From CALAGJ01 sp964293305 (GTDB lineage Bacteria > Bacteroidota > Bacteroidia > Chitinophagales > Chitinophagaceae): 64,000 nt of DNA. Position numbers and translations under genes: made by a program. Shown one piece after another: positions 55,930-64,000 of this stretch (its first letter is position 1; every line of letters begins with the position of its first letter). The notes below the pieces were generated by a model, which worked only from the letters and a program-made list of their open reading frames with translations, was not told the origin of the DNA and ran no database searches. The stretch lies in NCBI GenBank assembly GCA_964293305.1, contig CAXYYO010000001.1, positions 62,001-126,000 of the forward strand, in the 5' to 3' direction.

Positions 55930-56280
55930 TTAAATACTTTGTCCAAATGTTAGCAAGTTATGATCGGGGTCAAGTAAGGCAAATTCCTTTTGCCCCCAAG
56001 GTTGTGTCTTTAATGAACCATTAATGTGGATTGCTACCTTATTATCTAAAAAGGATTGATATAAGTTTTCAATATCATTGGTTCTTATATAGACTTGTCC
56101 ATAATTTTCTTTTGGGTCAAGTTCTTTAAATTCAAAAAAGTGAATTTCAATATTATCTTTTTTGACCATTAGATAACTTTCATAATCGCCAATTTCTTGA
56201 AAATCTAATTGATTGATGTAGTAATTTCTTGTGATGGATTTATTACGCATCGGTAATTTGGGGTTTATATCTGTCAGCAT
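55930..56280 (-). CDS. VOC superfamily protein (bleomycin-resistance-like)
   Basis: The 116-residue product has the short beta-alpha-beta-beta-beta units of the vicinal oxygen chelate fold, ending in KEFALLDPDHNLLTFGQ, the usual close of bleomycin/glyoxalase-like proteins. NIEIHFFEFKELDPKENYGQVYIRT provides the central strands. Metal ligands are not clear, so a binding protein rather than an enzyme is likely. It lies 10 bp after the AraC/GyrI-like regulator gene on the same strand and is probably in its operon, which would fit drug or toxin sequestration. Confidence 0.8.
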   Translation of the reverse strand: MLTDINPKLPMRNKSITRNYYINQLDFQEIGDYESYLMVKKDNIEIHFFEFKELDPKENYGQVYIRTNDIENLYQSFLDNKVAIHINGSLKTQPWGQKEFALLDPDHNLLTFGQSI

Positions 56281-56290
56281 ATTTTAAATT

Positions 56291-57193
56291 TTAATTGATT
56301 GGTATGTAAAAGTCCACGATAGATTTATTTTCAGGATGTTCTCTGAAATTATTATGAAATATTTCAAAAGGATTTTTGTCTGCTTTTTTATAGCCATTTT
56401 CATTCATCCAAATGAAAAGCCCGTTCCAAGATTTTTCAAAATCTATGGGCTCTATTTCAAAGTGTGCAACAATACATTTCCCATTTTCAATATGGGTAAG
56501 GCCAATTTCGCCGCTCACTTCTACAGGTTCATTTAAAAGTAAGCAAGCACTCATTCTTACCTTTTCGGGTTCGGTAATTTTAAAACTGTCGTGATAAATT
56601 CTAGCCATTTTAAAACCTGGTTTTTCAAGTAAACCTTTGGGTTTTGCCCACATAATGAGTTTTTCAAAAGCACTATGCAAACCACTCACTCCAATTTGTG
56701 TAAGAAAAGCAAAATCTAATCTTGGGATTTCTTTAATTTCAACTATGGCATTCATTTTAATCCAATTTTTAAGATTCTGAATATTGCAAATGTAGTCTTC
56801 AAATATTGGTCGTATTTGTCCATTCTTGCTTTCAACTATACCAATCTTGCTATAATTATTTGGACTTAATTTTCTGAATGCTGATGGACTAACTCCGTAA
56901 TTTTTTTTGAATGTTCTTGTAAATGAAGAATTACTATTGAAACCATAATTGTAAGCGAGTTCCGAAATAGTAAGCCCTTTTTGGTGCATTAGCAATGAAG
57001 CAGATTTTTCAATTCTCTTACGAATAATATATGAGTTAAGTGTTTCATTGGTGTATGCTTTAAATATTCTGTGTAAATGAAATGGAGAGTAAAAGGCAAT
57101 CTCAGACAACTTTTCTAGGGACAGGTCACTGTTTAAATTATTGTCAATATATGCCAAAACATTATTTATTCTTTTAATATATTCTTCGTTCAT
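56291..57193 (-). CDS. AraC family regulator with GyrI-like ligand domain
   Basis: The 300-residue protein has an N-terminal AraC double HTH (about 8-108): LEKLSEIAFYSPFHLHRIFKAYTNETLNSYI, then ISELAYNYGFNSNSSFTRTFKKNYGVSPSAFR. Its GyrI-like/effector-binding domain (about 140-300) contains VRMSACLLLNEPVEVSGEIGLTHIENGKCIVAHFEI. This order is as in Rob-type regulators, which sense hydrophobic drugs or small amphipathic molecules. The VOC gene downstream is the likely target. The arrangement suggests an inducible resistance unit. Confidence 0.88.
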   Translation of the reverse strand: MNEEYIKRINNVLAYIDNNLNSDLSLEKLSEIAFYSPFHLHRIFKAYTNETLNSYIIRKRIEKSASLLMHQKGLTISELAYNYGFNSNSSFTRTFKKNYGVSPSAFRKLSPNNYSKIGIVESKNGQIRPIFEDYICNIQNLKNWIKMNAIVEIKEIPRLDFAFLTQIGVSGLHSAFEKLIMWAKPKGLLEKPGFKMARIYHDSFKITEPEKVRMSACLLLNEPVEVSGEIGLTHIENGKCIVAHFEIEPIDFEKSWNGLFIWMNENGYKKADKNPFEIFHNNFREHPENKSIVDFYIPIN

Positions 57194-57715
57194 TTCGTTT
57201 TTTGTGCTGGTTTATAATGAAGGCAAAAGGTAGAGCCTCAAAATACAACTATTTGCTTTGCAAGTATAGGCAAAGAAGGATGCATTTAAAGCTTCATTTT
57301 GGAGTGGAAAAAAATGAAGGTTTTCTTTTATAAAAATTTGATGGTCTTGTTTTGGCTGTTATCTACTTTAAGCGTATCCATATTTTTAACGAAGAAAAGA
57401 CCTGTACATGAAAATATTTTTTAAAGCTATCAAAGCCAATGATAATGATGTTACTAAACAAAGGATGGCCAAAAAACTTCACTAGGTTTTATGTAATTTA
57501 ATTCCAATGGTGCTAGCTGCTTTTGTGCAGAGCATATTGGTAACAATACTGCTGTGTTTCCTGCACTGTTTCAATCATAATTGTATGATTCTTTATGTAG
57601 CTTTGGTTTTAAAAATTGTACAAGATTCACTTATGCAAAATTAAACTAAAACCTTTATCTATACTGCTTTTCAGCTTTTATTATAATTATAATTATAAAA
57701 TCTGAATTCCATCCA
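57194..57715. other. Long intergenic region, no supported gene
   Basis: This 522-bp AT-rich region has no supported gene. A plus-strand frame from 57409 (MKIFFKAIKANDNDVTK...) runs 25 codons to a stop and then stays open, with hydrophobic residues, in the same frame. It could be a decayed membrane-protein gene but nothing is recognisable. Confidence 0.45.
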
Positions 57716-58003
57716 TCAATGAAAATCTAAAGCTCCAAAACCCACACCACAAGTGGCTGCACCAATTACTAATAAAACACCGGCCGTCAGAATTAATTTT
57801 TTACCAGCATCTTTATTGCCGGCTATGTAGAATATTAAACCTACCACTAAGTTCAATGCAAATGTTATAAGTGCTATGGTACCATAAGCCAGAAAAAAAT
57901 TAGATGCCATGTTTTTATCATCTTCACTGGTTAAGAGAAAAAGCAGTGCAACGGTGAAGGGGAGTGCTAGATTGATTAAAACGTATGTAATCGATTTATT
58001 CAT
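57716..58003 (-). CDS. Small membrane protein of unknown function
   Basis: The 95-residue product has three likely membrane helices: about 6-24 (YVLINLALPFTVALLFLL), 38-60 and 69-90. A short acidic loop (TSEDDKN) follows the first. Gly/Ala-rich helix 3 (GVLLVIGAATCGVGFGALDFH) packs closely. I do not recognise a family. It begins 9 bp downstream of a dead fragment resembling a glycoside hydrolase tail on the same strand. Confidence 0.62.
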   Translation of the reverse strand: MNKSITYVLINLALPFTVALLFLLTSEDDKNMASNFFLAYGTIALITFALNLVVGLIFYIAGNKDAGKKLILTAGVLLVIGAATCGVGFGALDFH

Positions 58004-58012
58004 GTACTGTTT

Positions 58013-58177
58013 TTATTGCAAACCTAAGGCTTTTACTATGTAGGTATTGGTGGTAAAATTGTTCCTATTGCCATCTGGGTATTCCAATATGCCAAACCCT
58101 TCATTCAATTCCCACATGGCCCAGCCTTTGCACAGGCTACGCATATCGGTTATACATTGTATTCTGTAAGATAATGG
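58013..58177 (-). pseudogene. C-terminal relic resembling a glycoside hydrolase
   Basis: A 54-codon minus-strand frame reads SYRIQCITDMRSLCKGWAMWELNEGFGIL..., ending KALGLQ and a stop. WAMWELNEGFGI followed by a closing YIVKALGL resembles the C-terminus of GH5 cellulase-like enzymes, where a W..WE...GFG strand ends the barrel. A stop lies directly upstream and no further homology was seen, so only a tail survives. Family assignment is tentative. Confidence 0.45.
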
Positions 58178-58245
58178 TTATTATTTTCAACAATAAATGC
58201 TTTGAAATAATCTGAAATATGAAAAGAATCTGTATAGTTTTGGTC

Positions 58246-58400
58246 TTGCTTCGTTTCACTCGCAATGATGGAGAGTGCGTGGTCATTGCCCGCAGGGCGA
58301 AATATCTAAACTTTGTTTAATTGATTTGTATGAATTTTTGGGTTGCTTCGTTTCACTCGCAATGTTTCATACTTTCTAAATCATTGCCCGAAGGGCGAAA
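58246..58400 (+). repeat. Two tandem REP-like units
   Basis: Two units about 97 bp apart share an identical 22-mer (58246-58267 and 58343-58364), each followed by TCATTGCCCGxAGGGCGAAA (58283-58302 and 58381-58400). Within each unit GCAATG pairs with CATTGC, and GCCC(G)xAGGGC can form a second small hairpin. They resemble extragenic palindromic repeats. Confidence 0.7.
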
Positions 58401-58494
58401 AAATGAGTAACCAAAAAGGCATAAACAAGACAATATTTCTTTCTTTATACGGATGGCAGTAAATTTGACCCCTTTTTACATCTAAATTTTTAGT

Positions 58495-59064
58495 ATGCAA
58501 GATAATGAAACAGCACAGGTAAGCCCTGAAACAAACAACAACACAAATAATTTTGACATAAATGCTGACGAAAATGCAGCAGGTACCACACACCTCAATG
58601 ACCCCATGGCAGATGAATCTGCTATTGAAAAATTGGAAGAGGAAATTACTGCCCAGAAAGATAAATTTTTAAGACTTACGGCTGAGTTTGACAATTACAA
58701 AAGACGAAGCCGCAAAGAATGGTTGGAGCAGAAAGAAACTGCCGGTAAAGAAGTAATTCAATCCCTTTTGGATGTGCTGGATGACTGCGACCGTGCAGAA
58801 AAACAAATGAAAGAATCTGTAGATCTTTCTGCCATAAAAGAGGGCATTCAATTGGTGTTTAATAAACTGCGTAATCAGATGCTGGCTCAGGGTTTAAATG
58901 CAATGGAAAGCGCAGGCCAGCCATTTGATGTAGATCAACATGAAGCCATTACAGAACTTGCAGCGGGTGAAAATATGCAGGGAAAAGTAATAGATGAAGT
59001 GCAGAAAGGATACCTGCTGAATGGTAAAATTATTCGATTTGCTAAAGTAGTGGTTGGAAAATAA
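58495..59064 (+). CDS. grpE: Nucleotide exchange factor GrpE
   Basis: The 189-residue DnaK co-chaperone releases ADP from DnaK. After an acidic, Asn-rich disordered start (about 1-40) comes the long dimerising coiled coil (IEKLEEEITAQKDKFLRLTAEFDNYKRRSRKEW, about 43-75). The C-terminal beta-wing domain ends ITELAAGENMQGKVIDEVQKGYLLNGKIIRFAKVVVGK. It is followed 9 bp later by dnaJ. A near-consensus -7 (TAAATTTT) lies about 10 bp upstream. No CIRCE or heat-shock operator was recognised. Confidence 0.95.
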   Translation: MQDNETAQVSPETNNNTNNFDINADENAAGTTHLNDPMADESAIEKLEEEITAQKDKFLRLTAEFDNYKRRSRKEWLEQKETAGKEVIQSLLDVLDDCDRAEKQMKESVDLSAIKEGIQLVFNKLRNQMLAQGLNAMESAGQPFDVDQHEAITELAAGENMQGKVIDEVQKGYLLNGKIIRFAKVVVGK

Positions 59065-59073
59065 AAATAGAAT

Positions 59074-60243
59074 ATGTCAAAAAGAGATTATTACGAAATA
59101 TTGGGAGTTTCAAAATCGGCAGGTGGCGATGAAATAAAGAAGGCTTATAGAAAAGTGGCCATGCAGTATCACCCAGATAGAAACCCCGGCAATAAAGAAG
59201 CCGAGGAGAAATTTAAAGAAGCAGCAGAGGCTTATGAAATACTAAGCGATGGAGATAAAAAAGCTAAGTATGACAGATATGGTCATCAGGCTTTTGGACC
59301 GGGGCAGGCTGGTGGCTTTGGCGGCGGACAGGGTATGAATATGGAGGACATATTTAGCCAGTTTGGAGATGTGTTTGGTGATGATATGTTTGGTAGTTTT
59401 TTTGGAGGTGGACGTAGCCGCAGCAGCGGTGGTCGTGCCAGAGGTGCACGTGGCAGCAACCTTCGAATAAAATTAAAACTCAATTTTGACGAAATAGCTA
59501 AAGGTGTACATAAAAGTATAAAAGTAAAGAAATATGTAGGATGTACTACCTGTTCAGGCAGTGGTGCAAAAGATAGTGGCAGTGTACAAAACTGTGGTAC
59601 ATGTGGTGGTAGTGGTCAGGTAAGAAAAGTAACAAATACTTTTATAGGACAGATGCAGACGGTAGCCACTTGTCCTACTTGTAATGGACAGGGCACAACG
59701 ATTACTGCAAAATGCGGAGCCTGCAAAGGTGACGGAAGGGTATATGGTGAGGAAACTGTTTCTATTGATATACCGGCCGGCGTACAGCAAAATATGCAAT
59801 TGAATGTACAGGGAAAGGGCAATGCAGGTGAACGTGGCGGCTCTCCTGGCGATTTGCTGATTGTAATAGAAGAGGAAGCACATACAGACCTGCACAGGGA
59901 TGGGTTAAATGTGGCTTATGATCTTTATATTTCTTTTACCGATGCAGTGTTTGGTACACAGTCAGAAGTGCCCACAATAGATGGTAAAGCAAAAATTAAA
60001 ATACCAACGGGTACACAAAGCGGTAAAATATTCAGACTACGTGGCAAGGGCTTTCCTGATGTAAACAGTTATCAGCGGGGAGATCAGCTAATATATGTAA
60101 ATGTATGGACCCCACAGGAATTGAATAGCGATGAAAAAAAATTATTAGAAAAATTGACGGATAGCAAAAACTTTAAACCACAACCCGGCAAAAATGAGAA
60201 GAGTTTTTTTGATAGGGTAAGGGAAGCTTTTTCTGCGGAGTAA
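59074..60243 (+). CDS. dnaJ: Chaperone DnaJ
   Basis: The 389-residue Hsp40 stimulates DnaK ATPase and delivers clients. It has a J domain (1-68) with HPD at 33-35, and a Gly/Phe-rich linker (about 73-125) with an extra Arg/Ser/Gly-rich stretch (GGGRSRSSGGRARGARG). Four zinc-finger CxxCxGxG-type repeats lie near 157-230: CTTCSGSG, CGTCGGSG, CPTCNGQG and CGACKGDG. The client-binding C-terminal domains carry GDLLIVIEEEAH and GTQSGKIFRLRGKGFP. It is the second gene of the grpE-dnaJ operon. Confidence 0.96.
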   Translation: MSKRDYYEILGVSKSAGGDEIKKAYRKVAMQYHPDRNPGNKEAEEKFKEAAEAYEILSDGDKKAKYDRYGHQAFGPGQAGGFGGGQGMNMEDIFSQFGDVFGDDMFGSFFGGGRSRSSGGRARGARGSNLRIKLKLNFDEIAKGVHKSIKVKKYVGCTTCSGSGAKDSGSVQNCGTCGGSGQVRKVTNTFIGQMQTVATCPTCNGQGTTITAKCGACKGDGRVYGEETVSIDIPAGVQQNMQLNVQGKGNAGERGGSPGDLLIVIEEEAHTDLHRDGLNVAYDLYISFTDAVFGTQSEVPTIDGKAKIKIPTGTQSGKIFRLRGKGFPDVNSYQRGDQLIYVNVWTPQELNSDEKKLLEKLTDSKNFKPQPGKNEKSFFDRVREAFSAE

Positions 60244-60259
60244 GTAATGCTTATAATAA

Positions 60260-60299
60260 AAAAAACTGGCAGTACTCATAGGAGACTGCCAGTTTTTTT
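60260..60299 (+). terminator. Rho-independent terminator, grpE-dnaJ (bidirectional)
   Basis: A stem of about 14 bp (AAAAAACTGGCAGT with ACTGCCAGTTTTTT) and an 11-base loop lie 16 bp after dnaJ. It also lies just past the convergent minus-strand gene at 60318, so it can serve both. Confidence 0.88.
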
Positions 60300-60317
60300 A
60301 TGGTAATATTTTCTAGT

Positions 60318-61505
60318 TTATCTTATTACTTTTATTGATGATGTTTCCTGACCAATGGTAACCTTTAAATAGTAAATACCTGCTGTTTTCATATTCTTAT
60401 AAATATCCAGTGTAGTAGTACCTGTATTTAATATTCCGTACTGCTGTCTGAAAACTTCAGTACCTGCCACAGTAAATAATTGCAAACTAACTGCTGCACT
60501 TTCTGATAGCGATAATTGGATTTGTAGTTTTGCTCCAGGAGTATTATTTAATAGTTTCCAGGCATTTTTTACTATAGTTTCTACAGACTTTATTTCAGAA
60601 TATGTAATTGTACCGTCTTTGTCTTTTTGCTTTAAACGATAGAATGATTTGCCACTTATGGCATTAAAATCTGTGAAATTATATTGGGTGATATTGCCAG
60701 AATTCTTTGCTGCTATAAATCCTGCTGCTGAAAAGGATATGCCATCTATACTTCTTTCGATATCGTAACCAAGCATTTGCTGCTCGTTGGTTACTGTCCA
60801 TTGTAATAATGGTTTATTATTTTGAATAGCGGCAGAAAAATTTACTAACTGTACGGGTAAAAGATTGTCAAACCGAACATTATCAATGCCAATTAAATCT
60901 GAATTAGCACCATTGATACCTGCATCTGTTACATAATGGCGAAAAGCTATTCTACCTGTTTGTCCTGCTGAAATACCAGTAAGTACAATGGTATATTCTT
61001 TCCATTCATAAGGATAACCTCCTTCAGCTAATGATTGATTGACGGTAGCATACAAGCTGGTAAAATCGCCAACACTTGTAGCATCACTACCCACATTGGT
61101 ACTGCTGCCATTTTTGCTCAGTCTTATTTCTAGTCTATCAGGAAAATCGAAAGGGTCTGGTGTAGTTTTACGAGTATAGAATTTTAGTGTAGCATTATTG
61201 TTTAATGATAATACTGGGGTTAATAACCAATTACTTAATGTACCTACACCCGGGTTTTCTGCAATGCATTCAAAGTTTGAAGCTGCATAAGCATTACTAC
61301 TGCCATCAAATGAGTTAAAATTTGCGTTATTTCCCTGCGCCCAAGTTATTGATGTATTTGCAGGCGTGGATTTATTAAAAGCAGCCCAACCACTTGGCAA
61401 CACTGTTTCAAATCCTTCTGTAAAATTAGATACTTGTGCATTTGTTAATGTAGTTGATGCAAATAAAAAAGCAACAACAGAAAAACTGATTTTTATTTTT
61501 TGCAT
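60318..61505 (-). CDS. Choice-of-anchor-J surface protein with T9SS type A tail
   Basis: The 395-residue secreted protein has a signal peptide (about 1-23, cleavage after TNA). The jelly-roll choice-of-anchor-J/cleaved-adhesin domain (about 25-215) contains FTEGFETVLPSGWAAFN, NWLLTPVLSL and IGIDNVRF. The LPVQLVNFSAAIQNNKPLLQWTVTNEQQMLGYDIERS linker module (about 217-255) precedes a C-terminal sorting domain (about 315-395, KNMKTAGIYYLKVTIG). It is probably a surface adhesin or carbohydrate-binding protein. It is the last gene of a three-gene minus-strand cluster. Confidence 0.87.
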   Translation of the reverse strand: MQKIKISFSVVAFLFASTTLTNAQVSNFTEGFETVLPSGWAAFNKSTPANTSITWAQGNNANFNSFDGSSNAYAASNFECIAENPGVGTLSNWLLTPVLSLNNNATLKFYTRKTTPDPFDFPDRLEIRLSKNGSSTNVGSDATSVGDFTSLYATVNQSLAEGGYPYEWKEYTIVLTGISAGQTGRIAFRHYVTDAGINGANSDLIGIDNVRFDNLLPVQLVNFSAAIQNNKPLLQWTVTNEQQMLGYDIERSIDGISFSAAGFIAAKNSGNITQYNFTDFNAISGKSFYRLKQKDKDGTITYSEIKSVETIVKNAWKLLNNTPGAKLQIQLSLSESAAVSLQLFTVAGTEVFRQQYGILNTGTTTLDIYKNMKTAGIYYLKVTIGQETSSIKVIR

Positions 61506-61532
61506 AATAAAATGATGTTCTATAAAGAATGA

Positions 61533-63257
61533 TTAAAAGTTATAATTAAATGAAGCATTAAATCCTGATGATGCAGGTACTAAGCGGCATACACCACCCA
61601 CACAAAAAAGTCCCTGTCTTTGTCTGCCATAGCCTATTGAAAGTCTGGCAGTTTTATAATTAATAGCAGTACCAAAATTGTAATAGTGAATTTGTTGATC
61701 TTTTTCATCGTTGCCATAATTATATAAATCTGTGGCATAAAATGAAACATAAGGAGCCCAACTGTATTCAAGGGTGGCTGCTGCCCAGTTGCCCCTGTGT
61801 TGGATATCTTCTTTACTCCACAAATGTTGAAGATCCATTTGGAGGGAATGTTTTTTATTAATTTTATAAGTACCATCTACTGCAATGAAATCTGCCGCTG
61901 TCACCGGAGTACCTGGTCCACCGGACTCAATGATGAATCCATTATAATTGAAATGGGTATAGTTGAATTCGGTTTTTAATTTTTTATTCCATGTTTTCTT
62001 TACCTCAAATCCGTAATCTCTGAAGAGTAAATCTCCAAACTTATTTGAGTTATAATTTACGTCTTTAATTGGGGCTCCAAAATCTGGATCACTTTCAAAA
62101 TCCATAGCATGAAATTCTCCATAATGTACTGAAAGTTGGAGTCCTGTTTTGCCTCCAAATCCGGTTTTTTTAGGTACGTTATAATATATTTCTGCATTAC
62201 CCCCAATTTCACCGATGTTATAAATATTATTTAACCCAGCCAAAATATAATAACCGCCTTGTGCATTGTAAGGATATATATTTTGCAGACTGAAATGATG
62301 CTGTGGTGTAAGTGCCGGTAGATAGTTGATGAGATTATTTACAAACAAACTTCCACGCTCTGCTCTAAAATCCATATTGCGCAGTTTTCTTAATGTAAGA
62401 TTAACACCAATCTGTTTACCTGTATATGAAGTATTTAGTAAAAAAGCATTTCCAGTATATTTTCCGCTATCATATAAAACCTGCCCAGAGCCATTGCTCA
62501 ATATATCTTTGGATTTTTGTACCCATTCTGCTTGAACAGAAAAATGATCATTTTTTGCACCTGCTCTAAGAGATACTACGCCAACAGATCGAGGCACTTC
62601 ATTGATGGTATCAATATAATCTGTATGTCTTAGCACATAACTACTTCCAATATTGTATCTCCATTTTTTTGATTTAATTTTTAGTGCATCATTTAGTTGA
62701 AGTTCCAAGTCAGCACCATATACTTCGCCATCACTTTTACTAAAAATACTTCTAATATTTCCACCAAGTACTTTTAATTCAAGCCCTTTGACAGGACGCA
62801 CTGCTATACGTCCACCTATTAGGGCATTGTTTAAACCAAGCTGTCTATCTTCCCATGTACGAAAAGCGAGGCCACTGCCAAACTGATCATAGATATAACC
62901 TGCTGTTACATCTATTTTGTCAGACTGGTATCCTGCGTACAAAGTACCCAATCCCTGCTTGCCATTAAAGTCTTGTGGAGATCCTAAAACAGCTATATTT
63001 TTGTATAATTCATACTGACCTCCAGCAAAAAAATGACCGTAGCGAAGTTCGGTTTTTAAGTAAGTATTACTTCCGAAACGTGAGTCTTCAAAAAATAAAA
63101 ATTTCTCATCATACCTATTATACCAAGCGGCATTTGATTCCACACCACCAGTAATAATGAGTTTAGTTTTTTCGGTTTGTGTATCTTTATTTTCCTGTGC
63201 TTTTGTGGAAACACAATATAAGCCTGCTATTGCAAATAGCATCAAAAATTTTTTCAT
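61533..63257 (-). CDS. DUF6029-like outer-membrane beta-barrel protein
   Basis: The 574-residue product has a signal peptide (about 1-20, cleavage after TKA). A beta-strand-rich sequence follows, with aromatic girdle residues throughout and a terminal strand SGFNASFNYNF typical of outer-membrane barrels. The opening TGGVESNAAWYNRYDEKF and GYIYDQFGSGLAFRTWEDRQLGLNNALIGGR segments resemble DUF6029 proteins as I remember them. No TonB plug is present. It lies between the thioredoxin-like and adhesin genes (gaps 24 and 27 bp), so the three are likely one operon, perhaps assembling a surface product. Confidence 0.75.
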   Translation of the reverse strand: MKKFLMLFAIAGLYCVSTKAQENKDTQTEKTKLIITGGVESNAAWYNRYDEKFLFFEDSRFGSNTYLKTELRYGHFFAGGQYELYKNIAVLGSPQDFNGKQGLGTLYAGYQSDKIDVTAGYIYDQFGSGLAFRTWEDRQLGLNNALIGGRIAVRPVKGLELKVLGGNIRSIFSKSDGEVYGADLELQLNDALKIKSKKWRYNIGSSYVLRHTDYIDTINEVPRSVGVVSLRAGAKNDHFSVQAEWVQKSKDILSNGSGQVLYDSGKYTGNAFLLNTSYTGKQIGVNLTLRKLRNMDFRAERGSLFVNNLINYLPALTPQHHFSLQNIYPYNAQGGYYILAGLNNIYNIGEIGGNAEIYYNVPKKTGFGGKTGLQLSVHYGEFHAMDFESDPDFGAPIKDVNYNSNKFGDLLFRDYGFEVKKTWNKKLKTEFNYTHFNYNGFIIESGGPGTPVTAADFIAVDGTYKINKKHSLQMDLQHLWSKEDIQHRGNWAAATLEYSWAPYVSFYATDLYNYGNDEKDQQIHYYNFGTAINYKTARLSIGYGRQRQGLFCVGGVCRLVPASSGFNASFNYNF

Positions 63258-63281
63258 CTAATAAAATGCTTTTGTATTTTT

Positions 63282-63770
63282 TTATTTAATCAAACTCTTT
63301 ACTTTTTCATAAAGTTCTTCTTCATCTCCTGGGTGGTAACTATTGTGGGTATAAATGATTTCGCCCTTATGGATAATGATAGTTGCAGGCACATTAGCAA
63401 TGTTTAGGGCTCTTTTCAATTCCTGATTTTCGTCAAAAAGAATGATATAATTCCATCCTTTACCAATTGCCAAGCTATTTGCCCTTGAAGTGCTTCTTGC
63501 ATCATCAATAGACACTGCAATTACTTCAACACCGGTTTCGTCTTGCCATTGTTCATAAGATTCATTAAAGGCTTCTAATTCATTGATACATGGTGTGCAC
63601 CAAGTGGCCCAAAAAGAAATAATTACAGGATGGCTTACAGTGTCGGCAAATTTTTTCAGGTTTATTTCCTCGTTTTTATTGCTGCGCAATGAAATATCGG
63701 GAATAGATTTTTGAGACCAGCTTAGAGCTGGCAATAGGATAAGAAGAACTACTGGTGTAATAGATTTCAT
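63282..63770 (-). CDS. TlpA-like periplasmic thioredoxin-fold protein
   Basis: The 162-residue product has a signal peptide (about 1-19, LLILLPALSWSQ) and a thioredoxin fold with the active site WCTPC (Cys58, Cys61) after VIISFWAT. The cis-Pro loop is NVPATIIIHKG. It would reduce or isomerise disulphides in the periplasm. The start is set at the ATG at 63770, where the signal peptide begins; an in-frame ATG 39 bp upstream adds an unlikely hydrophobic preface. It is the first gene of the cluster with the barrel and adhesin genes, so those may be its substrates. Confidence 0.87.
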   Translation of the reverse strand: MKSITPVVLLILLPALSWSQKSIPDISLRSNKNEEINLKKFADTVSHPVIISFWATWCTPCINELEAFNESYEQWQDETGVEVIAVSIDDARSTSRANSLAIGKGWNYIILFDENQELKRALNIANVPATIIIHKGEIIYTHNSYHPGDEEELYEKVKSLIK

Positions 63771-63944
63771 GGTGAAAAACTTATTTATGGTGTGCATTAA
63801 AAATGTCAAATGTAAAATGATTGCACATTGAAGTGCGGATTATTTTTATATGACAAAGATTTTACATTCTATAATCCAAATTATTTATACATGATTTGGA
63901 TTTGTGTTAATCAGAAAATAACTTGCGCCTTAAATTATTACACC

Positions 63945-64000
63945 ATGATTCATTCAACAAAATCAATTTTGTTCTTTCTTCTTATTGCAGCATCTCTTTA
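63945..64000 (+). CDS. Start of a secreted protein, cut by the window
   Basis: An ATG at 63945 opens a frame reading MIHSTKSILFFLLIAASL up to the window end. It has the Lys and hydrophobic core of a signal peptide. Only 18 full codons are visible, so the mature protein is unknown. It is divergent from the TlpA-like gene, with 174 bp between the start codons. Confidence 0.55.
   Translation, partial: MIHSTKSILFFLLIAASL

Noticed and set aside
1..64000. tRNA, rRNA, riboswitch or replication-origin features
   Set aside because: None was recognised by eye in the gaps between genes; a covariance-model scan could still find small RNAs.

Overview
The window reads as a low-GC chromosomal segment of a Bacteroidota bacterium, most like the Chitinophagaceae/Saprospiria side of the phylum. 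The grounds are: several proteins with type IX secretion (T9SS) C-terminal sorting domains, a PorP/SprF-family protein beside a PKD-repeat protein with a gliding-motility-type C-terminus, a GldB-like lipoprotein, a CarboxypepD_reg/TonB receptor, a Bacteroidota-length YidC, and promoters fitting the Bacteroidota -33 TTTG / -7 TAnnTTTG pattern. No rRNA, tRNA, CRISPR array or intact mobile element was seen.

Layout. 1-6 kb: two tandem AraC-type regulators (the first cut by the window edge), a class III aminotransferase divergent from a gamma carbonic anhydrase, a small orphan protein, an M20 dipeptidase, then an internally deleted ISAon1/ISL3-like transposase relic. 6-24 kb: surface and secretion block with a 3350-residue beta-helix protein (T9SS type A tail), a tiny sorting-domain-only protein, a peroxiredoxin, PorP/SprF and a 1600-residue PKD protein (type B tail). 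24-31 kb: yidC, gldB, two unknown proteins, YggS-family PLP protein, a DUF2520 protein and an alpha/beta hydrolase with overlapping divergent starts. 31-40 kb: TonB-dependent receptor, a secreted TPR-like protein, a membrane protein coupled to a winged-helix regulator, hutU, and an M1 aminopeptidase with a LolA-like C-terminal domain.

40-42.3 kb is the most distinctive accessory spot. A SatD-like protein and a DUF3307 membrane protein overlap by four bases and sit behind four operator-like sites spaced exactly 29 bp apart. They are flanked by IS-relic sequence, a 13-bp direct repeat and a short inverted repeat. 42.3-50 kb is carbohydrate and nitrogen metabolism: SemiSWEET plus arginase-family enzyme, then a Gfo/Idh/MocA oxidoreductase, ROK kinase and FucP-type sugar transporter on the minus strand, divergent from glgA-glgC. 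The sugar genes plausibly feed hexose to the glycogen pathway (inference).

50-64 kb: an FNR-like reductase, mfd, a membrane-anchored coiled-coil protein, an AraC/GyrI-like regulator with a VOC protein, a small membrane protein, a relic resembling a glycoside hydrolase tail, a short repeat pair, grpE-dnaJ, and a minus-strand trio (TlpA-like thioredoxin, DUF6029-like outer-membrane protein, choice-of-anchor-J T9SS protein). A new secreted protein begins at the right edge.

All identifications come from reading the translated sequence and from memory of the families; no database search was possible.
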